A stretch of 12,236 bases of DNA from Halocafeteria seosinensis. Its lineage: Eukaryota > Sar > Bigyra > Bicosoecida. Numbering within the stretch: the first letter of the stretch is position 1; each line of letters begins with the position of its first letter. Below are positions 1-5,913 of this stretch, in pieces. The notes below the pieces were generated by a model. The model was not told the origin of the DNA. It saw nothing but the letters and a program-made list of their open reading frames with translations, and ran no database searches. The position numbers and the translations under genes were made by a program. The stretch is taken from positions 1-12,236 of the forward strand of contig LVLI01000882.1 of assembly GCA_001687465.1 (NCBI GenBank), in the 5' to 3' direction.

Positions 1-227
1 CCTTTACGACCCTCGTACATAAACTAAGTGGGTATTTGTGTGGAAACACGTTTCGGATTAACTTGGTGCGCACAATGGCGCTGTTCTAAGCAATAAACGG
101 TCCTTTACGACCCTCGTACATAAACTAGTGGGTATTTGTGTGGAAACACGTTTCGGATTAACTTGGTGCGCACAATGGCGCTGTTCTAAGCAATAAACGG
201 TCCTTTACGACCCTCGTACATAAACTA
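1..227. repeat. Tandem direct repeat, ~100-bp unit, 2.3 copies
   Basis: Copy 1 spans 1-101, copy 2 spans 102-201, and a partial third copy (202-227) ends abruptly at ATAAACTA. Copies 1 and 2 are identical except for one extra A in copy 1 (ACTAAGTG against ACTAGTG). Each full unit contains the 8-bp palindrome GTGCGCAC (66-73 and 166-173) and the short inverted repeat GTGTGGAAACAC. The array starts at the window edge, so the true copy number is unknown. No frame long enough to suggest a gene crosses it. It looks like a local satellite or minisatellite; nothing visible ties it to telomere or centromere sequence. Confidence 0.93.
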
Positions 228-237
228 CTGTAAGGCT

Positions 238-252
238 ACCACCCACCCACCC
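238..252. repeat. Short (ACCC) microsatellite
   Basis: An ACC followed by three perfect ACCC units sits just after the 100-bp array. The minus strand reads as GGGT repeats and could form a small G-rich structure, but the tract is short. It marks the change from the tandem array to unique sequence. Confidence 0.8.
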
Positions 253-843
253 ACAGATGTGACCAGTGTGACAGGTAGAATACACGACGGCGCTGCATCA
301 GGGCCGACTACTGTATTGGACGATATCCACCAGGCAGTTGAAATTTGAGACATCGGCACGAAATTTAAATCCGCTATACTTCATTCCCTACTGGCGAGCT
401 TCTTAGCAACAGCACAGAAAACAAGAAGTAACAAAAAATCTTTGCCACCCAAAAAATGGACAGTCAATCTGCTTGGCTTGAGGTAGGGCCAAACGACATG
501 AAAACCAGACTCCAAGCCGCACGGCAAGATGGCTCTTTCGACTAGGTCAGCTGAAAGTGATGGGATTGGTGACACACAACACCGGAGGAAGAAGCTTTGC
601 TATTTGTTACCTGTTTTGTACTACCTGGTAACATATTGTTCTTATCGCAGCGTTCCGGAAACAAGTGGTGTAGAAATGAATGTACAACTGTACCTCCAGC
701 CGTTAATTTGCCAGGAATGCATTGTACGGTACAATCTGTACCCTTTGGAAAAACAACAAAACTTTTTACAAAAGGGGACACAAAGCACGCGCTAGAGGAA
801 TGGAGCGACTTTCGAGAACGAAGTTCATCACTTCTCGACCACA
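253..843. other. Gene-poor stretch, no supported gene
   Basis: I see no convincing gene here. The best frame is an 88-codon plus-strand frame (529-795) that starts with ATG and has a basic RRKK followed by a hydrophobic run around CYLLPVLYYLVTY. It overlaps an equally long minus-strand frame, shows no recognisable domain, and lacks clear splice or poly(A) signals. It could be a decayed gene, part of a transposable element, or chance. Confidence 0.5.
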
Positions 844-1001
844 GCCAGCGATGAAGATGGAACATCTCGGGTGGAATCCGAATTCGAGAACCGCCGAAGA
901 GCAAGCTACACGAATTGACTTATACGTGCAAGAGGAAACTAACAACAATCCATGTATGCTCCCAATCCTATTAAGCATTGAACTGCTAGCGAGTCAAGCG
1001 G
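844..1001. repeat. Duplicated block, copy 1
   Basis: This block matches 1078-1230. Similarity begins at GCCAG(C/A)GATGAAGA and is patchy until about 882. From there to about 990 the copies agree at nearly every base (for example AAGCTACACGAATTGACTTA). Copy 1 carries 6 extra bases after AACAACAAT. In the plus direction both copies keep an open frame reading roughly SRTAE(E/K)QATRIDLYVQEE, and the 6-nt difference is in frame. A perfect GTAAGT donor-like sequence lies just past the block at 1016. It may be a duplicated exon, a fragment of a mobile element or plain non-coding duplication. Confidence 0.85.
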
Positions 1002-1077
1002 CTGTGTCGAGACGGGTAAGTAAGGACGAGACGGAATGGAACGTTCGGAAGACGCGCATGGTGGAGGGGGAACGAGA

Positions 1078-1230
1078 GCCAGAGATGAAGAGCTGAGACG
1101 GATAGCACGTCTCGGATTCGAGAACAGCCGAAAAGCAAGCTACACGAATTGACTTATACGTGCAAGAGGAAATTAACAACAATATCCTCCCAATCCTATT
1201 AAGCAATGAACTGCTAGCTAGCCATGCGGA
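1078..1230. repeat. Duplicated block, copy 2
   Basis: Second copy of the 844-1001 block, offset by 234 bp. Differences from copy 1 are a handful of substitutions plus the 6-base deletion; the shared tail is GAACTGCTAGC at about 1208-1218. The plus frame stays open to VLWV and then meets a TGA. A TAG in the same frame lies shortly upstream, so as a gene it would need splicing. Confidence 0.85.
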
Positions 1231-1725
1231 GGTCCTGTGGGTGTGACGGAAACCGACACTGAAGTTCGGGTCTGCGTCAATGCTTTGAAGTCACTCGTTT
1301 ATGCTGCCTCTCTTCTAGTGGAACAGCGGGCCTGTAGCTGCCAGACACGGGCGGCAGCTGCTACCTAAGTGTAGCGGCTAACATCCAGCTGCCGGTGGGC
1401 CATCAGTCACATCTTCGTCGTCCGCCGACTGGTAAATTGCACCCCCCACAAACCCCAGGAAACAAGGACACTGAGTGGAGGATGTTGGCGCGTTTACACC
1501 TGGGTCTAAGCGTCACTGCACACCCAATCCCCGACTTCTGCCGTCTCTGTTCAGGGCACACTAATGGCTCAATCAATCACGCACAGGGCGCTATTTCAAA
1601 CAATTTGACCTCAACTTTTAGGGCCTCAACTTGGCCGTATAGGCGAGTCGCGATTTTCTGTGGGATATTATTGCATTCTAGAAGTGCATTGCGAGGAGAA
1701 CGATTTCGTATATGGCATTCGCTGT
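1231..1725. other. Intergenic, no supported gene
   Basis: This is the 3' flank of the minus-strand RPEL-kelch gene. A 24-bp hairpin-capable inverted repeat (AGCTGCC 1336-1342 with GGCAGCT 1353-1359, 10-nt loop) is the only structure I see. The long plus-strand frame over 1395-1829 has no ATG at its start (it opens with GTG), runs antisense into the kelch gene and has no recognisable domain. No AATAAA appears on the minus strand soon after the kelch stop; the nearest similar string is AATAAT, read around 1665. Confidence 0.5.
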
Positions 1726-4700
1726 TTAGGTGTCGCCTTTGGACTCTTCGGAAAGAAGTCGATCAATCCTTTCAATTATGCTATCTGTTTCCCTTTGGCG
1801 TTGGTATGCCATGTCCAACATCTGCTTAGCCAATTCCTGATACTGGTGAGCTTCCGCTTTCTGCATCGCAACTATATCTTCTCGAATGCGAAATAGCTCC
1901 TCGCGGCGACTATCAGAACCGTCCATCGGTTGGACATTGTTGGTATTCGTAGGTGAATCCAAGTTGCTGTGAGAGTGCAACGTATGCAAGGACTCATGAG
2001 CGGATGAGTCTTCTGAACGGAAGGAAAAATGCTGTGTCAACTTTGAGGGAGGAGAATTCGGAAAATGGCGGGCGCGTTTATCCAGAGCGGCTATAAGCAT
2101 CGACGTAGAATTTGTTGCGGATTTAAAACTGGTTCGGCGGGTTTCCGATGAACGAGCATGAGGACTCGCAACAGTCATCTCTCCTTCTCGAGGTGGAGTT
2201 CTGTTGGGCTTCGCTTCTGTTCCAGTATCTTGCGGGCCGGATTCCTCTTTGATGCGTTCTGCAACGGGATAAGTTGCACTACAAGTATTGGTAGAATGCA
2301 CCGAAGCTTGTCCGGCGACTTCATTATGATCCTCCAAGCTAGTAGTGAGACTCGTCTGCAGATCTGCCCACGAGACCCCGTTGGCGGTTCCAGTAGATGA
2401 TTGGTAAAATCCAAAGTCAGTGTCAAGAACGTAAAGATCATTGTACAACTTTCCATCGGGAGTCCCCCCACCAAAAATGACAAAGCAAGTTCCAACAGAG
2501 GTGGCACTGAGACCTGCGCGAGGAGAGGGAATGCCACCGGTGTCACAGGGTCGCGACCAAGCCATTGGCTGTACGCTAATGTCGAGAACATGCAAATCAT
2601 TGAACGATTTTCTAGCATCGCCTCCTCCAAAGACCAGCAGGTTATTTCCTGTGAAAGCAGCTCCATGGCCCATCCTAGGAGGGGGAGGAGTTCCGGTATA
2701 GGATGGGCGATACCACACTACACTTAGGCTGTCTTCTATAAGCTTGTCCGTGGCTTCTATATCTGACCTCATTAAGAGTCGCTCATGCTTGGTATATCCA
2801 TCCGTTGGAGATTTCTTAGTTAGTGTCCCTTTCTTCCTTACAGCCAGCGTGGAAACGTCGAGAACGTGAAGATCATTAAATGGCTCTGTACCCCATCCTT
2901 CACAACCACCAAACACAAACATGCTGCCATCTTTCAAGCAAGCTGTATGTCCTGCACGGGGTGTTGGCGGTGTCCCTACTACTTTGGGTTGTATCCATTT
3001 CATAGGAGTGTACGTTGATGGACTTATGACGGAAGGCAGAACTTCCGCGTCAGACTTCGACAAGCCTTCCTTTGTTGGATCAATTGGTAGGCCGCAAGGG
3101 CGAAGTACCCAGACGTCGTTAAACAATTGGTTTCGGTCATTCCCCCCAAAGACTACCATACTGGAAAATACGGAATTATCTCCAGCCATTTGCGTCGAAT
3201 CATGCAAGGAATGAGGAAGCTCATCTATCACAACCGCAGTGTGGGCCGCACGTGCTGGTGGGCACACAGGAGCTGAGTTCCTCTTTGTCTTTGTTTCTCT
3301 ACTCTCGAAAGCTGAGCACAAGCTCTCTATCCATGCAGGCGCCCAACTGTGTTTTTCTGTGTCGTAAATCCAAGTATCATTTAGCCATTTCGATTCACCA
3401 TATCCCCCAAATAAGACAAGGGAGTTACCCATGCTGCCGACAGTATGGGCGTACCTTGACGCTGGAAGTACTACAGGCCAAGGACCGCGTGAGATGCCGT
3501 GTCCTGCCGTTTGGGTACCTGAGCGCTCAAACATGTGAGGTGATGGCAGATTCGTCGATGTTGAAATTGGATTGTTGCTTTCGTCACAAGTCCGTGTCCC
3601 TACAGCAGGTACAAACGTAGGGTTGCTGATTTCCACTGCTAGCGGAGATGACGATAATGGCGGGGCTAGAGCAGGAACGAACCAGACTCCTTGGTCGATG
3701 TCAAGTACATGTGGGATACATGTAACGTCCGTATTGCCGAAACCACCTATCAAATATAAGCATCGGCCCACGAGGGTGAGTGACTGGCCGTTTCTTGCCG
3801 CTGGCGGCGTTGACGGGGGTGACGACCGACTAGATAACTCCAGCTCAGACCACATCATTGTGTCCTGTAAAACCCTCGATTGCAACAGCGTCTGTACAGA
3901 AGGTCGCGAAGTTAAAAACGATGCTAACTGAGATTTGTCAACGAATTCGTGCTTTTGTTCACCCGACATTCTCTTGATGATACCCCTCTCCCGCAATTCG
4001 CCTGGAACAGGGAAACAGAATTTCTACCTCGAAGGAGCAAGTACACTGGGAGGTTTAAATAGCACATACCCCAACTTTGCCTATTCTTTAGGGAGCGCGA
4101 CACAGCGTCCATTTCACGTGATCGCTGCACCATATACTGCCTCGCCTGGATGGTGCGGTCCGCATGGGCGTTGCCTGAAGATGAGTGGCAAGATTTCTGG
4201 AGGAGTAAGCAGCGCGTCATTGTTATAGGAATACCTACCTTTTATGAGATTCCGCTTCACTAGAGATTCTATTGGCGGTCTGCTTTGTAGTTTTTGGTAC
4301 AGTTGAGCTGCGGACTGGTTCATGTGCTCTCGCACACTCTCTTCTGCGATCTCGATGTTTGTTACATTTGAGCGCGTCGGTTTGAGTTTGCAACTCCGAA
4401 CCTTTTGCTTACCTCTGAGGATATTCCTCTGGAGCAGTTCCGTGGCTGCCGGTCGTTGTTCCAATAAATTCGCTAGATTCGGCTCCTCTGTATATGGGTG
4501 CGTTGTCATGTTCAATAAGCAATTGACACATTACAGCGGCTGTTGACGAATGGAGTGCGTATGTCTCTCACCTTCACTACCGTTATCATTCTTCTTTTTC
4601 TTCCGCTTTCGCTTTCGTGGACCTTGGCGCTTTTTCTTCCTGTTGGTGTTTTATGATGCAAGTATACTCGAAGAGAGCAAGCAGTCAGTATCGTAAGCGC

Positions 4701-5062
4701 GCTTACTTTGTTCCCGTCGAATGGGCGTCCTCTTGTACCGCTCCATCACCACCAGTGTTATTCTGTTCCGTTGTATCACTTTCTTTGTGTTCGCTGTATT
4801 GGACATCATCTGGTGTAGCCGTCGTTGTCCTGGAGGTGCTTGTACATGTTGAGGTGGTAGCTTCGCTGCTCGTGGATTCCTTCACAGCCGAGGTTTGCTG
4901 TATTGAATAGGCGCCTGGGCGTCGTGTCAAGATAGACGCGTAGCTAGCCTTCTCCTGGGAAGAATTCTCTGTGGCTGGAGAGACCACATCGGCCTCATAT
5001 GCGTCGGGAGAGACCTGAGATGAAGACCCTGAAGCCGGCGTAGTGGTGACGGCGACGCTCAT
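1726..5062 (-). CDS. RPEL-repeat and kelch-propeller protein, five exons, likely NLS
   Basis: Inferred exons are 5062-4707, 4639-4572, 4487-4239, 4174-4070 and 4001-1726, giving 1017 aa. Residues 1-118 are Ser/Thr-rich. A basic NLS-like stretch follows (about 119-135, KKKKRQGPRKRKRKKKK). Four RPEL motifs lie at about 146-167 (LLEQRPAATELLQRNIL), 204-225 (LQSRPPIESLVKRNLI), 249-270 (LKNRQSWGELRERGII, with Gln for the Pro) and 285-306 (LTSRPSVQTLLQSRVL). Kelch repeats span roughly 330-790, with GG pairs such as LVLFGGYG, MVVFGGND, MFVFGGCE, LLVFGGGD and FVIFGGGT, each followed by (F/Y)NDLHVLD-like strands. After a Ser/Thr-rich linker the last ~60 residues form a probable coiled coil. RPEL motifs are known to bind G-actin, and kelch propellers bind protein partners; an actin-responsive adaptor or regulator is therefore inferred. 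The RPEL-to-kelch joins are strong. Including 5062-4572 in the same gene is less certain; the alternative is a separate 154-aa gene ending at 4531 and an RPEL gene starting at ATG 4509. Confidence 0.78.
4002..4069 (-). other. Intron 4 of the RPEL-kelch gene (68 nt, phase 1)
   Basis: The donor is GG|GTATGT at 4069. The acceptor ends a pyrimidine-rich run TTCTGTTTCCCTGTTCCAG at 4002. Splicing joins G to GC, forming a Gly codon inside the third RPEL motif and restoring its full 21-residue spacing (LKNRQSW-G-ELRERGII). Without splicing the motif is broken, which is strong evidence for this intron. Confidence 0.9.
4175..4238 (-). other. Intron 3 of the RPEL-kelch gene (64 nt, phase 1)
   Basis: The donor is AAAAG|GTAGGT at 4238 and the acceptor is CATCTTCAG|GC at 4175. 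The join makes Gly at the end of the second RPEL motif and leads in frame to the third. The earlier acceptor CTCCTCCAG (ending at 4197) would keep a frame that stops at 4114 without reaching the kelch exon, so it is disfavoured. Confidence 0.85.
4488..4571 (-). other. Intron 2 of the RPEL-kelch gene (84 nt, phase 1), alternative splicing possible
   Basis: The donor is GAAG|GTGAGA at 4571 and the acceptor is CATATACAG|AG at 4488, both phase 1, so the basic exon and the first RPEL exon join in frame. The pyrimidine tract is weak. If retained, the frame reaches TAA at 4533-4531, giving a 154-residue product with the basic stretch but no RPEL or kelch. In that case an ATG at 4509, only 21 nt later, could open a separate RPEL frame. 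Confidence 0.62.
4640..4706 (-). other. Intron 1 of the RPEL-kelch gene (67 nt, phase 2)
   Basis: The donor is ACAAA|GTAAGC at 4706 and the acceptor is ACCAACAG|GAAG at 4640. The join (AA+G) makes Lys and opens straight into the Lys/Arg-rich stretch. The first-exon frame otherwise stops at TAA within the donor itself. The size matches the other introns of the gene. Confidence 0.75.
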
Positions 5063-5064
5063 AT

Positions 5065-5082
5065 TCACCTCTCACTGTCCAT
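5065..5082 (-). promoter_or_regulatory. Five-codon upstream ORF just before the RPEL-kelch start
   Basis: On the minus strand ATG at 5082 opens Met-Asp-Ser-Glu-Arg and stops at TGA (5067-5065), two nucleotides before the predicted start ATG (5062-5060). If the transcript starts upstream of 5082, this mini-ORF would be met first by scanning ribosomes and could lower or condition translation. Whether it is in the mRNA is not shown. Confidence 0.4.
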
Positions 5083-5488
5083 GAATACACACTTCACTAC
5101 CACAGTACTACCACATTAAGGATTTGTTTTCTGCATCTTTTGCCAAACGATAAAAGCAAGAGTTTGTGGATACCGTATGGGCCACAAACCAATTTGTTTA
5201 ACCAAATGACGAATAAAGCAATCTTTTCTGGGAGTCAACGATCAAGCAGCTTTGATTCAAGCTTGTATATATCCAGACCAGCAAGACACCAGACTAACTG
5301 CTTATTGTTTGGATCTCCTGTGAGAATAGGTTAAACAAAGGTAGGGCTACGAATGGAGAGAAAACACGCTTTGGTGCAAAACCAACACAGAGTTGCCACT
5401 GATATGGCTCGTTGGCAGCATTTTCATTGCTTCGCAGTACATACGAGCCAGTCAAACACCCCTGGCACCTATATGGCATCTACTGTCC
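5083..5488. other. Intergenic, probable promoter of the RPEL-kelch gene
   Basis: This AT-rich stretch lies between the RPEL-kelch start and the 3' end of the small minus-strand gene. Two ~64-codon frames on opposite strands show no domain and look like chance. I see no confident TATA box or RNA gene. By position it should hold the RPEL-kelch promoter. Confidence 0.45.
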
Positions 5489-5494
5489 TTTATT
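5489..5494 (-). terminator. Candidate poly(A) signal AATAAA
   Basis: Minus-strand AATAAA in the context TTGAATAAAGG, about 35 nt past the stop of the 83-aa frame at 5528. Position and sequence fit a canonical polyadenylation signal, though none of the other genes here shows one clearly. Confidence 0.4.
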
Positions 5495-5527
5495 CAAGGA
5501 TAGACTGCGATGTTGGGGGATGTGAAT

Positions 5528-5779
5528 CTACAGTTTGTACCACGTAGCAGTTGGTTCGTTGCGATTCGACTTGCGACTTCCACCTCGGTTGAAGTCATCG
5601 CTCATTCCATTCAACGAATACCCGTACAGATGTAGCAGATTTGAGTTGATTGCAATGTTGTTGGAGAACCGGTACGACTGGAGGGTGTTAGCGGATTGAT
5701 GGTGAACCTCTTGTTTCAAGTGTGAATAGAGGGTGTAGAGCAGTCTGGAACGGTGCCGTGCATGTTGCGATGCGTCCAT
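5528..5779 (-). CDS. Possible small protein (83 aa), unknown function
   Basis: The frame starts at ATG 5779 and ends at TAG 5528. I do not recognise the family. The first half (for example SRLLYTLYSHLKQEVHHQSA) alternates hydrophobic and polar residues like a helix. The middle is rich in Asn, Leu and Tyr, and the tail is basic and Ser/Asn-rich (RGGSRKSNRNE). No signal peptide or membrane span is evident. Codon choice leans to C/G-ending codons for Tyr, Asn, Phe, Thr and Leu, more like a real gene than chance. It diverges from the 1942-codon gene with 134 nt between starts, and a possible AATAAA follows its stop. It could instead be one exon of a longer gene or a random frame. Confidence 0.45.
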   Translation of the reverse strand: MDASQHARHRSRLLYTLYSHLKQEVHHQSANTLQSYRFSNNIAINSNLLHLYGYSLNGMSDDFNRGGSRKSNRNEPTATWYKL

Positions 5780-5913
5780 GATGTGTGAAAATCAATACTA
5801 TGGCTCATCTAATGACGGATGGTGTTGTGCAAAGGATATTATGAATTGGATGAGTTGGTGAAGTTAAACAGCGTGGCTATCAACGTTAGCTAACACTTTT
5901 TGGCGCGACGGAG
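5780..5913. promoter_or_regulatory. Short divergent intergenic region (candidate bidirectional promoter)
   Basis: These 134 nt separate the starts of the 83-aa minus frame and the 1942-codon plus gene. If both are real, their promoters must overlap here. There is no clear TATA box. An E2F-like element lies at the right end. Confidence 0.4.
5899..5906 (+). promoter_or_regulatory. E2F/DP-like site TTTGGCGC
   Basis: TTTGGCGC within TTTTTGGCGCG matches the E2F consensus TTTSSCGC. It ends 7 nt before the ATG of the large gene, so it would fall in or near a very short 5' leader. E2F sites typically mark S-phase-controlled genes in plants, animals and many protists. A single 8-bp match can be chance. 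Confidence 0.3.

Noticed and set aside
1-227. CRISPR array
   Set aside because: Whole ~100-bp units repeat without unique spacers, and the DNA is eukaryotic.
529-795. 88-codon plus frame with RRKK and a hydrophobic run
   Set aside because: Starts with ATG but lacks any supporting signal, and codon choice looks random; described only as part of the gene-poor stretch.
542-904. 120-codon minus-strand frame
   Set aside because: Starts with TTG, overlaps an opposing frame of similar size, no domain, and its composition (Cys/His/Ser mix) gives no family clue.
1395-1829. 144-codon plus-strand frame
   Set aside because: It opens with GTG rather than ATG, has no recognisable domain, and its last third is antisense to the coiled-coil end of the kelch gene.
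2175-2666. 163-codon minus-strand frame overlapping the kelch region
   Set aside because: It is a shifted frame of the kelch coding sequence; the kelch GG motifs are in the longer frame.
5541-5580. tRNA-like A and B box fragments
   Set aside because: Partial matches (GTAGCAGTTGG, GATTCGACTT) are too close together and no cloverleaf can be drawn.
5600-5616. Oomycete-type initiator (GCTCATTCCATTC)
   Set aside because: It lies about 300 nt before the large gene and inside the 83-aa frame, too far from a start; the match is partial and cannot fix the lineage.
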